From: JAMXLO01 sp963791495
Lineage (GTDB): Bacteria > Pseudomonadota > Alphaproteobacteria > Acetobacterales > Acetobacteraceae
Reading direction: 5' to 3'
Assembly: GCA_963791495.1 (NCBI GenBank)
Contig: CAWBST010000018.1
Span: 124,001-188,000, forward strand
DNA length: 64,000 nucleotides
Part shown: positions 1-8,631 of the stretch, in pieces
How positions within the stretch are numbered: position 1 is the stretch's first letter
Layout of the letters: the number at the start of each line of letters is the position of its first letter
Position numbers and translations under genes: made by a program
Notes under the pieces: model-generated
Databases searched by the model: none
What the model was told of the DNA's origin: nothing
The model's input: only the letters and a program-made list of their open reading frames with translations

Positions 1-1107
1 CTCCAGCTTTGCGATCGTATTCTGCTCCGGCTCCACCGCCAGCGCGACTTGCGGCTCCAGCCGCTGGAACGCCGCGACCAGGAACACGACGACGGCGACG
101 GCACCTGCCAGCACTGGCAGGAAGCCGCGGCGGGCATCGGCGCGGCGGTGAATCAGCACAGAAGCCGCCCAGCACATCAGCGCCAGCACAGTGGCGATGG
201 TCGCCGGCAGCCGGTGATAGAACCAGTCCTTGCCGTCCATGAAGCAGATGACCGTGCTGGTGATCGCGAATACGACGAGGGTCAGCATCAGATTGCCCTC
301 GGGCGTCCGATGGCGGCGGTTCCACCACAGCGCCAACGCCACCGCCTCGCCGAATATCAGGCGAAGACTGTCAGCCACCAGGTGCCGCAGCGGCACGTCG
401 GTCGCGCCGTACAGCGCCAGTGCCAGCGGCACCGCGCGGCGCAGATACGCAGGGCAGATCAACGCAACCAGTCCGACATAGGCCAGCATCGTCACACCGG
501 CAGCGAGCACCTTGGCGCGGAACGGGTTCAGGCCGCGCAGCGCCGCAAGACCCTCGAGCACGACGAACACGCCGGCGTAGCGAGGCTTCAGCGCGCAGCC
601 GAGACCCGCAAGCACTCCGGCGATCAGGGCGTCTCGCAGCGGCGGCCGTTCGCCGTCCAGCGAACGCGCGAACAGCGCGAGGTATGGCAGTATGGCCGCC
701 GCCAGAAGATGCTCGCGCTGACCGAGATCACCGGCGGGAACCACGAGCAGCACGGTGCCGATCGCGGCGAACACCGGCAGCCGATCCTCGAACAGCTTGC
801 CGCTGCTTTGCAGCAGAGACGCGGTCCACCAGGCGCAAGCCAGCACGGCAACAACAAAAAACGGGATGGCGGTGTACTGGGCGTCGATCCGCAGCACACC
901 CGCGAGCCACATCGGAATGGCGGAGATCCACACGATCAGCGGCGGATTGATCTCCACCACATCGACGTAGAGCTCGCGCCCCGCCATCCAGCGACGCGCC
1001 ACGTAGAGCAGCCATGCGACGTCGTCCTTCAGCGGCGACCGCAGCATGGTGAACAGGACGATGCCGAGTACGGCCAACAGCAGCACGATGCTGCTCGCTG
1101 TCACCAC
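1..1107 (-). CDS. Membrane glycosyltransferase, ArnT/PMT-like (partial, 3' end missing)
   Basis: Open reading frame running off the left edge; about 369 residues are visible. I chose the GTG at 1107 because an in-frame stop lies about 60 bases upstream and no ATG comes earlier. The protein opens with a membrane segment, then a loop with acidic residues (LKDDVAWLLYVARRW) and ELYVDVVEINPPL, the first-loop signature of GT-C glycosyltransferases that use polyprenyl-phosphate sugar donors. Many hydrophobic segments follow (for example GTVLLVVPAGDLG and LMLTLVVFAITSTVICFMDG). The expected role is sugar transfer on the periplasmic side of the inner membrane; donor and acceptor are unknown. A long plus-strand frame over the same bases is Gln/Arg/His-rich and lacks a family signature, so I take it as antisense shadow. 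Confidence 0.7.
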   Translation of the reverse strand, partial: MVTASSIVLLLAVLGIVLFTMLRSPLKDDVAWLLYVARRWMAGRELYVDVVEINPPLIVWISAIPMWLAGVLRIDAQYTAIPFFVVAVLACAWWTASLLQSSGKLFEDRLPVFAAIGTVLLVVPAGDLGQREHLLAAAILPYLALFARSLDGERPPLRDALIAGVLAGLGCALKPRYAGVFVVLEGLAALRGLNPFRAKVLAAGVTMLAYVGLVALICPAYLRRAVPLALALYGATDVPLRHLVADSLRLIFGEAVALALWWNRRHRTPEGNLMLTLVVFAITSTVICFMDGKDWFYHRLPATIATVLALMCWAASVLIHRRADARRGFLPVLAGAVAVVVFLVAAFQRLEPQVALAVEPEQNTIAKLE

Positions 1108-1260
1108 CGCTCGGACAATGGACTGTGCCGGGCGGACGGCCCGGGCCTCGGTATGAACTCATAAACACTCGGCTGCGAACACGATTCGTTGCCGCGGCGG
1201 CGGCACAGGACGCATGCCCTGCCACCCTTTATATGTCATTTGTATGTCCGTGTTACGGGC

Positions 1261-2364
1261 TCAGTTGAAGAACCTCGCTGGGCGGAAGTCGGCGAGCTCC
1301 GGACACTGTCTGCCATGTACGACCTCGTCCGCCACCGCGGCGCCGAGGAACGGCGACATGGTCACGCCACTGTGCGTGACGGCGAGATAATAGCCGTCCA
1401 CCCGCGGCACCGGACCGACCGCGGAGTGCGAGTCCCCGGGGATCGGCCGGATCGCCATCCGCGCCGCCTCCGGTTCCACGTCACCGATCCAGGGCAGCAA
1501 CCTGCGCGCACGCTGCACGAGGTCGCGCGCCTCCGGCATGGCGGCGCTCGGCCGCGGATCGAAGGCAAGCGTCGCGTCCGTCGCGTTCCAGTGCAGCACG
1601 AGGCGCCCCGCACCGTCCGGCCTTGCCTGGATCATCGGCGCGTGCACGACCCGCCCAACGCGGGCGCCAACCGGCGGGGTGAACACCAGGAACCCGACGG
1701 TCGGTGCCAGGGGCAGATGCAGGCCGGCATCCGACACCGGATCGTTCGCCCACCGGCCGGCACAGTTCACCACCATGTCGCCTTCGAACAGCCTGCCGTC
1801 CGCCGTTTTCACCCCAGTGACCCGACCACCGCGCATGACCGTGTCGGAAACAGGGATGCCGCAGATCACCGACGCGCCACGCGACCGCGCCAGTCCCAGC
1901 ATCGCAGCCGCATACACCACCGGATCGAGCCAGCCCTCTTCGGGATAATACGCGATCGGTGCATCGCCGATCACTGCAGGATCGATATCTGGCTCGAGTT
2001 CCAGCAGTTGCGCAGGCGTGATCCATTCGGCTGCATAGCCCCAGGATAACAGACGCTCGACTTTCGCCTGCAGCGCTGTGCGACTCTCAGGCGCCGTCCA
2101 TTCGACGTTGCCGCCGCCATGCCACCACGGCGTCGCACCAAGTTCCTCGGCCAGCGCGGCATGCGCCTTCATGCCCGCGACGTTCAGGTCATGATAGGCA
2201 CGCGGTGTCTTTTCGCTGGAATTCGTCCACGCGAAGCTGCAACCGGAAGTGCCGCCCCCGATGCGCCCCGCCTCCAGCACCGTCACCGAGGCGCCCGTTG
2301 TCGCAAGCCGGTAAGCGACCGAGGCGCCCATCACGCCCGCACCTATGACGACAATCCGTGGCAT
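1261..2364 (-). CDS. FAD-dependent oxidoreductase, DAO (glycine/D-amino acid oxidase) family
   Basis: 367 residues. The N-terminal Rossmann motif MPRIVVIGAGVMGASVAYRL (GxGxxG at residues 8-13) binds FAD. The motif GGGTSGCSFAW follows at about 32-42, and the C-terminal VTHSGVTMSPFLG is the second FAD contact of this family. The start is the ATG at 2364 because AGGAGGTT lies six bases upstream; a longer GTG/ATG version is possible but unneeded. It lies 24 bases downstream of livF on the same strand and is probably the last gene of the Liv-type operon. The likely role is oxidative deamination or demethylation of an imported amino or N-methyl compound, but the substrate is inferred only from context. 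Confidence 0.85.
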   Translation of the reverse strand: MPRIVVIGAGVMGASVAYRLATTGASVTVLEAGRIGGGTSGCSFAWTNSSEKTPRAYHDLNVAGMKAHAALAEELGATPWWHGGGNVEWTAPESRTALQAKVERLLSWGYAAEWITPAQLLELEPDIDPAVIGDAPIAYYPEEGWLDPVVYAAAMLGLARSRGASVICGIPVSDTVMRGGRVTGVKTADGRLFEGDMVVNCAGRWANDPVSDAGLHLPLAPTVGFLVFTPPVGARVGRVVHAPMIQARPDGAGRLVLHWNATDATLAFDPRPSAAMPEARDLVQRARRLLPWIGDVEPEAARMAIRPIPGDSHSAVGPVPRVDGYYLAVTHSGVTMSPFLGAAVADEVVHGRQCPELADFRPARFFN

Positions 2365-2388
2365 TCGAAGAACCTCCTGATCCAAGCG

Positions 2389-3123
2389 TCACGTCGTATA
2401 GAGCCAGCGGCTGACCAGCGTCTCCACATCATCGGTGAACGCGTCGCGTGGCCCCTCCGCGAACAGCGTACCGGTACGCATCACATAGACATAGTCGGCG
2501 ATGCCGAGTGCACCCTTGATGTTCTGATCCACCAGCAGGATCGCCTTGCCGTCGCGCGCCAGGCCAGCAATCAGAGCGTAGATCTGCGCGGAGATGCGCG
2601 GCTCGATGCTGGCGGTCGGTTCGTCGATCAGCATCACGGTCGGATCGGTCATCAAGGCGCGCGCAATCTCGAGCTGGCGCTGCTGGCCGCCCGACAGCGT
2701 GCCGGCCAACTGGCGGCGGCGCTCTCGCAGAATGGGGAACTGTTCATACGCGCGCTCGATCCGCTCGCGCGCCAGCCCACGATTGCGGCGGAACGACCAG
2801 GTGCCGAGACGCAGATTCACCTCGACCGAGAGAAACGGAAATACGCTCGGCCGCTGCGGCAGGTAGGTGATGCCGCGATGTCCCATGTCATGCGATGCGA
2901 CCCCGCGCAACGACGTCGTGCCAAGATGCATGTCGCCCTGCTGCGCCGGCAGGAAGCCGAACAGCACCTTCAGCAGCGTCGATTTGCCGGTACCGTTCGG
3001 TCCCAGCACGCAGCGCACCTGACCGCGCAGCACGTCCACCGACATGCCATTGAGGATGTTGATGCCAGGCAGATAGCCCGCGACAAGATTGCGCGCGGTC
3101 AGCACGGGTGTGCTGTCAGACAC
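2389..3123 (-). CDS. livF: Branched-chain amino acid-type ABC transporter ATP-binding protein LivF
   Basis: 244 residues, normal for LivF. Walker A GPNGTGKST is at 41-49, the signature LSGGQQRQ at about 143-150, and Walker B VMLIDEP at 163-169, followed by the H-loop region VDQN. It hydrolyses ATP at the cytoplasmic face of the importer. The GTG start at 3123 overlaps the end of livG by eight bases, so translation is probably coupled. The H-loop reads Gln rather than His (LLVDQNIKGAL), which is usual in LivF. The substrate class cannot be told from this subunit. Confidence 0.93.
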   Translation of the reverse strand: MSDSTPVLTARNLVAGYLPGINILNGMSVDVLRGQVRCVLGPNGTGKSTLLKVLFGFLPAQQGDMHLGTTSLRGVASHDMGHRGITYLPQRPSVFPFLSVEVNLRLGTWSFRRNRGLARERIERAYEQFPILRERRRQLAGTLSGGQQRQLEIARALMTDPTVMLIDEPTASIEPRISAQIYALIAGLARDGKAILLVDQNIKGALGIADYVYVMRTGTLFAEGPRDAFTDDVETLVSRWLYTT

Positions 3124-3838
3124 CCGCGTACGCCCGCAGAACTTCCTGGTCCTCGCGCACTTCGGCGACCGTTCCGTCTGCGATCTTTTCGCCGCGCGAC
3201 ATCACCACCATGCGCTGCACCAAGCGCTGCAACGCCTCGATGTCGTGATCGACGATGACGAACGTGCGGCCATCCGCGTGCAGCTTGCGCACCAGCTCGA
3301 TGATCTGATCGCGCAGAAACGGATTCACGCCGGCGAACGGCTCGTCGAGGAAGAGGATTTCCGGATCCAGCATCAACGCGCGGCCCAGTTCGAGGAGCTT
3401 TTGCTGACCGCCGGAGAGGTTCTTCGCCCGCAGCGTCTCCAGTGCGGCAAGGCCGAGGAATTCCAGGTGCCGGCGCGCAGTACGGGTCGCTGCGGTCCAG
3501 TGGGAATGCGGACGCGCGAGACCAGGCACGAGCATGTTTTCCAGCACGCTCATTCGGCTGAACAGCTGCGTGATTTGAAATGTGCGGCCGACGCGCAAGG
3601 CGGCGAATTCACTGGGTGAATGCCCATCGGCGCGACGGCCGCGCAGGAAGATGTGGCCGGCGGCGGGAGCCAGGTGGCCGGTGAGCATGTTGATCGTGGT
3701 GGTCTTGCCAGAACCGTTCGGCCCGATGAGGCCGACAAGCTCGCCTTGCTGCACGACAAAGTTGAGATTGCTCACGGCGACAATACCGCCGAAGCGCTTG
3801 GTGAGGTCGCGTGCTTCGATGAGCGGAGGCGCATCCAC
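3116..3838 (-). CDS. livG: Branched-chain amino acid-type ABC transporter ATP-binding protein LivG
   Basis: About 240 residues from the GTG at 3838 (MDAPPLIEARDLTKRFGG). Walker A GPNGSGKTT is near 39-47, the signature LSGGQQKLLELGRAL and Walker B ILFLDEPFAGV follow, and VDHDIEAL holds the H-loop His. An in-frame ATG exists at 3904, but the added 22 residues (LAAPSPGAPRRPLPQAGEV) are encoded by a palindromic repeat and do not look like protein; a TTG at 3841 is also possible. It overlaps livF by eight bases. It is one of the two cytoplasmic ATPases of the importer. Confidence 0.92.
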   Translation of the reverse strand: MDAPPLIEARDLTKRFGGIVAVSNLNFVVQQGELVGLIGPNGSGKTTTINMLTGHLAPAAGHIFLRGRRADGHSPSEFAALRVGRTFQITQLFSRMSVLENMLVPGLARPHSHWTAATRTARRHLEFLGLAALETLRAKNLSGGQQKLLELGRALMLDPEILFLDEPFAGVNPFLRDQIIELVRKLHADGRTFVIVDHDIEALQRLVQRMVVMSRGEKIADGTVAEVREDQEVLRAYAGV

Positions 3839-3843
3839 CAATA

Positions 3844-3890
3844 CCTCGCCCGCTTGCGGGAGAGGTCGGCGCGGAGCGCCGGGTGAGGGT
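3844..3890 (-). repeat. Palindromic interspersed repeat, copy 1
   Basis: Read on the minus strand it matches the copies at 3910-3961 and 42453-42501: ACCCTCACCCG, a GC hairpin, CGACCTCTCCC, then a second hairpin ending in GGCGAGG. It sits head to head with copy 2 between livM and livG, about 20 bases apart. It resembles the short palindromic intergenic repeats common in proteobacteria. No function can be read from sequence, though it can fold in RNA. Confidence 0.7.
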
Positions 3891-3909
3891 GCCGCTAACC
3901 GCACGCTAG

Positions 3910-3961
3910 ACCCTCACCCGCCGCGCAACGCGCGGCGACCTCTCCCGCGAGCGAGAGAGGT
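3910..3961 (+). repeat. Palindromic interspersed repeat, copy 2 (encodes the LivM C-terminus)
   Basis: Contains ACCCTCACCCG, the hairpin CCGCGCaaCGCGCGG, CGACCTCTCCC and an imperfect hairpin ending in AGAGAGGT. It overlaps the last 16 codons of livM on the opposite strand, so the tail SLARGRGRRALRGG and the stop codon are repeat-derived. With copy 1 it forms an inverted pair inside the Liv operon. Confidence 0.7.
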
Positions 3962-4879
3962 GAAGTTAAGCTGCGCCACCCACTGCCATGCCAGCGCCAG
4001 CAGGCCATTCCGCGCGAACCGTATGGTCAGCAGCAGCAGCGCGCCGAACAGCACAAGGCGCCACTGTCCGTAGCTGCGCAGCGACTCGACGAGGAACTCC
4101 AATCCCAGTGCGCCGATCATCGCGGCAATGATGCTCTCTGCGCCGCCGATCACCGCCATGGCGACCACCAGCCCCATCTGATCGACCGAACCGATATCGG
4201 GCGTCAGAATGCCGATGTAGTGCCCATAGAAACCGCCGGCCAGTCCGGCAAAGCTCGACGTGATCGCAAACGCCAGGATGCGGAACCGCACTACCTTCAC
4301 GCCGGCCGCCGCGGCTGCGTCCTCGTTCTCGCGGATCGCCCGGAAAAACAACCCCCAGCGCGACGTCACCAGCAGCTGCATGATCGCCAGCGATCCGCCG
4401 AGCAACGCCAATCCCAGGTAGTAATACGGCATGTCGGTCGCGCCATGAAACAGCGGGGTGACCTCCAGACCTCCGGATCCGCCGGTGACCTCGTTCTCCG
4501 ACACGATGACGATACGCAGCACCTCGGAGAACGCAACAGTGAACAGCGCCAGATAAGGCCCACGCATGCGCAGACACACAAATCCGATGCCACTGCCGAC
4601 GATGGCGCACATCAGCACACCGGCCGCCATGCCGAGGGGAATCGGAATGCCGAACGTCATCACCAGCAGGCCCGACGTATAGGCACCGAGCGACACGAAT
4701 GCCATGTGGCCGAACGAGAACTGCCCCGCGTAGCCGGCGAGCAGCGCCCAGCTCGCGGTGACAATCGCATAGAACATTGCCAGCACACCGACCGACAGCC
4801 AGTAGGCGTTCACCATGAACGGAAAAGCCAGTGCGAGCGCTGCCAGCACGAACGCGAACGCGCTACTCCATCGCGGCAT
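3914..4879 (-). CDS. livM: Branched-chain amino acid-type ABC transporter permease LivM
   Basis: 321 residues with about eight to ten membrane segments. The core LivM motifs are present: AGYAGQFSFGHMAFVSLGAY near 48-67 and the cytoplasmic loop WGLFFRAIRENEDAAAAAGV, which contacts the ATPase. The ATG at 4879 overlaps livH by 17 bases. The basic C-terminal tail (LARGRGRRALRGG) comes from a palindromic repeat and replaces whatever the ancestral C-terminus was. It forms the translocation pore with LivH. Confidence 0.93.
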   Translation of the reverse strand: MPRWSSAFAFVLAALALAFPFMVNAYWLSVGVLAMFYAIVTASWALLAGYAGQFSFGHMAFVSLGAYTSGLLVMTFGIPIPLGMAAGVLMCAIVGSGIGFVCLRMRGPYLALFTVAFSEVLRIVIVSENEVTGGSGGLEVTPLFHGATDMPYYYLGLALLGGSLAIMQLLVTSRWGLFFRAIRENEDAAAAAGVKVVRFRILAFAITSSFAGLAGGFYGHYIGILTPDIGSVDQMGLVVAMAVIGGAESIIAAMIGALGLEFLVESLRSYGQWRLVLFGALLLLTIRFARNGLLALAWQWVAQLNFTSLARGRGRRALRGG

Positions 4880-5765
4880 GCGCGCGTCCGAACAGGCCGG
4901 TGGGTCGGACCAGCAGCACCAGCATCAGCACCAGCAGGCTGAACGCCTGTGCATAGGTTAGGCTACGGCTCGGGTCAGGAAACAGCGCGACGAACATGGA
5001 TTCCGAAACACCGATCATCAGTCCGGCGAGGATCGAACCGGCCACCGAACCCATGCCGCCGAGGATGACGATGGCAAATGCCTGCGTGTCGGGCAGCAAT
5101 CCCATGGACGGCGACAACGAGTAGATTGGTCCCACCAGTGCGCCGGCGCCGCCGGCCAGCGCGCCGCCGAGACCGAAGGCCAGCATATAGAATCGCTGGT
5201 CATTGATGCCGACGATCGCCGCGGACTCACGCGACTGGCTGACAGCGTGGAGTGCCTCACCCCAGGGCGTGCGGTTCATGAACCACACCAGGCCGATCAG
5301 CATCGCGATACCCGCACCGCCGGCGAACACGCGATCCCACGCCATCACCAGCCCGCCCACCACCGCAACGCCCGGCCAGAACGATGGCGGTCGCAACGGA
5401 TACGGGCCGAATATGATCAGAGCCAGTGCGCGCAGGAAGATCGAGATGCCGAACGTGACGAGAATGCCGTAGTCGCCCTTGCGCTCGGTGGTCGGACTGT
5501 AGAGCGGCGTCAGGAGCGTGCGCTCCACCACGATGGACAGTACGAACGACAGCGCCATCGCCACCAGCACGGCCGGCAGCGGCGGAACGCCCGCGAGCGC
5601 AATGGCGAAATATGCGAAGTAGCCGCCCATCATGTAGACTTCGCCGTGCGCGAAGTTGACGATCTTAAGGATCGAGAAGATCACCGTCAGGCCGGCCGCG
5701 ATGACCGCGTAGATGATGCCGATGACCAGTCCGTTGAACGCCTGGATCAGCAGATAGTCGGTCAT
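4863..5765 (-). CDS. livH: Branched-chain amino acid-type ABC transporter permease LivH
   Basis: 300 residues, typical length. It starts MTDYLLIQAFNGLVIGIIYA, then KIVNFAHGEVYMMGGYFAY, the hallmark LivH loop. The EAA-like loop is WGEALHAVSQSRESAAIVGI, and GGMGSVAGSILAGLMIG lies near the C-terminus. It starts 16 bases after the binding-protein gene and overlaps livM. It is the inner-membrane partner of LivM. Confidence 0.93.
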   Translation of the reverse strand: MTDYLLIQAFNGLVIGIIYAVIAAGLTVIFSILKIVNFAHGEVYMMGGYFAYFAIALAGVPPLPAVLVAMALSFVLSIVVERTLLTPLYSPTTERKGDYGILVTFGISIFLRALALIIFGPYPLRPPSFWPGVAVVGGLVMAWDRVFAGGAGIAMLIGLVWFMNRTPWGEALHAVSQSRESAAIVGINDQRFYMLAFGLGGALAGGAGALVGPIYSLSPSMGLLPDTQAFAIVILGGMGSVAGSILAGLMIGVSESMFVALFPDPSRSLTYAQAFSLLVLMLVLLVRPTGLFGRAHAAME

Positions 5766-5781
5766 GAGGTCGGGAAGCGCA

Positions 5782-7026
5782 TCAAGTCCCTGGCCTCTTG
5801 TAGACGTAGGGCACCGTCGCGAACTGCTTCGGCCAGACGATGGGCGCGTCCGCCTGCCCTTGCTTGACCTCGTGGTACTGCAGGATGCTCAGCGGCGCTT
5901 CCAGGAACTGGTGGTAGTGCCAGGCCGGCTCCTTGCTGGTGGAAAAGGTATATTTCCCACGTGCGCCGACATAGCTGGTGGTCTCCAGTGCGTGGATGAT
6001 CCCTTTGGATTCAGTTCCTCCGGCCCGCTTGATTGCATCGAACAGCAGCCACGCGCCGTCGTAGCTTTCCATTACCGCGCCTGACGGATCGGCGTTGTGC
6101 TTCTTTTGGTAGGCCGCGACAAACGCCTTGGTCTTGTCATTCCACGCCGCCTTCGGAAGGCCGACGTTCTCGGTGACCAGGTACTTTCCCGCCTCGCCGA
6201 CATTCTCCCAGAAGGTCGGATCCACCGCCTCGCCGCCAGAGTTGTAGATGCCGCAGTTCGCCGTCGGCGCGAAACCAAGGTCGTGCGACTGGCGGATCAT
6301 CGGATAGGCACCGGCTTCGGAATAGAGCTGCAGGAAGAAATCGTAAGGCGGCGACGTGCTCTTGAAGCGCAGGATCTGCGCGGTGAAGTCGGTCAGGTTG
6401 GGATCGGCATCGACAGCGGTGAACTTGACGTTCGCCTTGGTCAGCTCCTGCGCGACCAGCGTCCGGGCGGCGAGCCCCACATCGTTCTTCTCGGCGATGA
6501 TCGCGATGTTCTTGAAACCGGCCGCGACGATCCACTGTCCGATCGTCACGTCGATCAGCGACAGCGCCGGCGCGTTGCGGAACACCTCCGGGTAGCCCTT
6601 GGCGGTGATCTGGTCCGACCAGACGTCGCAGGCCATGAAGGGAATGCCGTATTTGTGGTAAACTTCCATCTCGGCGAGTGCGACCGGGCTGTGGAACTCG
6701 CCGAACACGGCGACCGCTTTGTTCTGCTGGATCAGACGCTCGGCAGAGGTGCGGCCCTCCGCCGGCATGCCGCGCGTGTCGGCGTAGGTGATCTCGACCT
6801 GCCGGCCCAGAATGCCGCCCTGCGCGTTGATCTCGGCGGCGGCGATCTCCGCGGCGTTCTTCATGTTGGTGCCTTCGGCGTAGCCGCCGGGTGGCGACAG
6901 AGGACCGACCCAGCCGATGGAGATCGGATCGGCGGCGCGCGCGCGACGGCCCAACAGTGGCAGCGCGGCAGCTGTCCCTGCCAGCACAGCGCGCCTGGTC
7001 GGCGTGACGATCTTGTTGTCTGACAC
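5782..7026 (-). CDS. ABC transporter substrate-binding protein, Peripla_BP_6 (LivK-like), Tat-type signal
   Basis: About 414 residues from the GTG at 7026, which has GAGGGG eight bases upstream; longer versions from an ATG at 7053 or the codon at 7092 are possible. The N-terminus TPTRRAVLAGTAAALPLL then RRARAAD is a twin-arginine signal with an AxA-like cleavage site. The mature part begins ISIGWVGPLSPPGGYAEGTN, and AAAEINAQGGILGRQVEI is the family's ligand-domain motif. It is the first gene of the importer operon and sets substrate specificity. The set could equally serve short amides, urea or aromatic compounds; the DAO-type oxidase downstream favours an amino compound. Confidence 0.88.
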   Translation of the reverse strand: MSDNKIVTPTRRAVLAGTAAALPLLGRRARAADPISIGWVGPLSPPGGYAEGTNMKNAAEIAAAEINAQGGILGRQVEITYADTRGMPAEGRTSAERLIQQNKAVAVFGEFHSPVALAEMEVYHKYGIPFMACDVWSDQITAKGYPEVFRNAPALSLIDVTIGQWIVAAGFKNIAIIAEKNDVGLAARTLVAQELTKANVKFTAVDADPNLTDFTAQILRFKSTSPPYDFFLQLYSEAGAYPMIRQSHDLGFAPTANCGIYNSGGEAVDPTFWENVGEAGKYLVTENVGLPKAAWNDKTKAFVAAYQKKHNADPSGAVMESYDGAWLLFDAIKRAGGTESKGIIHALETTSYVGARGKYTFSTSKEPAWHYHQFLEAPLSILQYHEVKQGQADAPIVWPKQFATVPYVYKRPGT

Positions 7027-7530
7027 CGCGAGCCCCCTCGTTCCGCGTGATTGGTGTTGCTGCATCCTGTCAACAAGGGGCGCGCCCGCCAAGTGGAGCT
7101 AATGCGACGCCGACCTCGGCCCGCGCACCAGCAAAAGCCAGCCGACGACCGTGATAACCGCGGCCACCAATCCGGAATATTATGAGCGAGCACCAGGGCG
7201 GCGAGAGTGTGAACGTGCCGAGGACGAACAGCAGTGCCGAGGAGTGGCGCCAGAGGGGCGGAGGCACCGGCAGGCGCAGCCCGTCCACCACGAAGGCAAG
7301 GGTGCGCCAGGGAAATCCCACGGGCAACCTCAGATCGGGAGAGCCCGCGGTATGCTGGCTCGCAGCGGTCCGACCCGGTTCCGCCAGCATCGACTTGCAT
7401 CGCGCGAACTGCGCGCGGATTCCCGCGATCTTCACATTCAGGTTCTTGACGGGCGAGCCGCCGTCCGGCCATTGGGCGATCCGCCTGGACGGCGCAACTT
7501 CTGACTTGGCTCATTCACCAGGAGAACGCG
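7027..7530. other. Intergenic region between the Liv operon and adh
   Basis: No intact gene is visible in these 500 bases. The middle part holds a decayed methyltransferase fragment (about 7195-7350). The right end carries the ribosome-binding site of the dehydrogenase (AGGAG near 7521). The left end would hold the minus-strand promoter of the Liv operon, but I see no clear -35/-10 pair. Confidence 0.5.
7195..7350 (-). pseudogene. Decayed fragment of a methyltransferase C-terminal domain
   Basis: On the minus strand one frame reads GLSRSEVARGI, a second reads LAFVVDGLRLPVPPPL, and the first frame resumes with PLAPLLG. The intact gene ending at 13534 has ELSGSELAGGIAPDGT, ITFVVDGLRLPIPLPPLAPAIL in one frame. 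The DNA aligns well too: GGCGCAGCCCGTCCACCACG here against CGCAGCCCATCCACCACG there. So this is a frameshifted, truncated copy of that gene family. It has no start and no intact catalytic domain. Confidence 0.65.
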
Positions 7531-8547
7531 ATGGCAAAGATGCGGACGGTGCAGGTGGCGCGGGCCGGCGGCCCGCTTGAACTCGTCGAGCGCGATGTGC
7601 CGGAGCCCGCGCGAGGCGAGGTCCGCGTCCGCATCGAGGCCTGCGGCGTGTGCCACAGCGATAGTCTCACCGTCGAAGGGCATATACCCGGCCTCACCTT
7701 CCCACGCATCCCAGGGCACGAGATTGCCGGCGTGATCGATGCACTCGGCACTGGTGTGGCCGGATGGCGCGTCGGGCAGCGTGTCGGTGTCGGCTGGTTC
7801 GGCGGGCATTGCGGATATTGCGAGCCGTGCCGGCGTGGCTGGCTGATCGACTGCCGCAACCTGCTCATACCGGGTGCCTCGTACGATGGCGGCTATGCCG
7901 AGGCGATGGTGGTTCCTGCCGATGCGCTGGCCGCGATCCCCGACGAGCTTGGCGCCACCGAAGCCGCGCCGCTGCTCTGCGCCGGGGTCACGACCTTCAA
8001 TGCGCTCCGCCACAGCGGGGCGATGCCGGGCGACGTAGTCGCGATCCTCGGGGTCGGCGGCCTCGGCCATCTTGGCGTGCAGTTCGCAAACAAACTCGGT
8101 TTCCGCACCGTCGCGATCGCTCGCGGCGCCGACAAGGAGGAACTGTCACGCAAGCTCGGCGCGCACCACTTCATTGACAGTGCGACCGAGGACGTGGCGG
8201 CGGCACTCAATCGCCTCGGCGGGGCGCGGGCCGTGCTGGCGACCGTCACCAGCGCCGAAGCGATGACGCCGACGATCGAGGGGCTTGCGGTGCGCGGCCG
8301 GCTCATCGTGGTGGGCGTCGACTTCAAGCCCATCCAGATCTCGCCGCTGCAGCTAATCGGCGCGAGCCGCAGCGTCGTGGGTCACGCCTCGGGCGCGTCG
8401 ATCGATTCCCAGGACACGCTCGCGTTCAGCACGCTCTCGGGCGTGCGTCCGATGATCGAGACGATGCAGCTCGCGCGCGCGGCAGAGGCCTATGCGCGGA
8501 TGATGCGGGGCGATGCGCGCTTCCGCATGGTGCTGACGATGACGTAG
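7531..8547 (+). CDS. Zinc-dependent alcohol dehydrogenase (MDR family)
   Basis: 338 residues. Catalytic zinc ligands are Cys41 (ACGVCHSD), His63-Glu64 (PGHE) and Cys150 (APLLCAG). The structural zinc lobe Cys94, Cys97, Cys100, Cys108 is complete (HCGYCEPC then C). The NAD(P) Rossmann motif GVGGLGHLG is at 174-182. Length and order match AdhA/YjgB-type aldehyde/alcohol dehydrogenases. The ATG has CCAGGAG upstream. It stands alone on the plus strand, so its substrate is not hinted at by neighbours. It probably interconverts primary alcohols and aldehydes in the cytosol. Confidence 0.92.
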   Translation: MAKMRTVQVARAGGPLELVERDVPEPARGEVRVRIEACGVCHSDSLTVEGHIPGLTFPRIPGHEIAGVIDALGTGVAGWRVGQRVGVGWFGGHCGYCEPCRRGWLIDCRNLLIPGASYDGGYAEAMVVPADALAAIPDELGATEAAPLLCAGVTTFNALRHSGAMPGDVVAILGVGGLGHLGVQFANKLGFRTVAIARGADKEELSRKLGAHHFIDSATEDVAAALNRLGGARAVLATVTSAEAMTPTIEGLAVRGRLIVVGVDFKPIQISPLQLIGASRSVVGHASGASIDSQDTLAFSTLSGVRPMIETMQLARAAEAYARMMRGDARFRMVLTMT

Positions 8548-8631
8548 TGGTGCAGCAATCTGGGTCTATGCAGATATGACGTGCACCCGAGGTCTTCCCA
8601 ACCGGATACAGAGTTGCCGAGCCCTGGCGGT

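Noticed and set aside
49..1164. 371-codon plus-strand frame at the left edge
   Set aside because: Gln/Arg/His-rich composition without any motif; the opposite strand encodes a clear membrane glycosyltransferase.
2119..3258. 379-codon plus-strand frame
   Set aside because: Antisense to the oxidase and livF; no start signal or family pattern.
7151..7504. 117-codon plus-strand gene in the Liv/adh gap
   Set aside because: The DNA is explained better by the minus-strand methyltransferase relic, and the frame has shadow-like composition.
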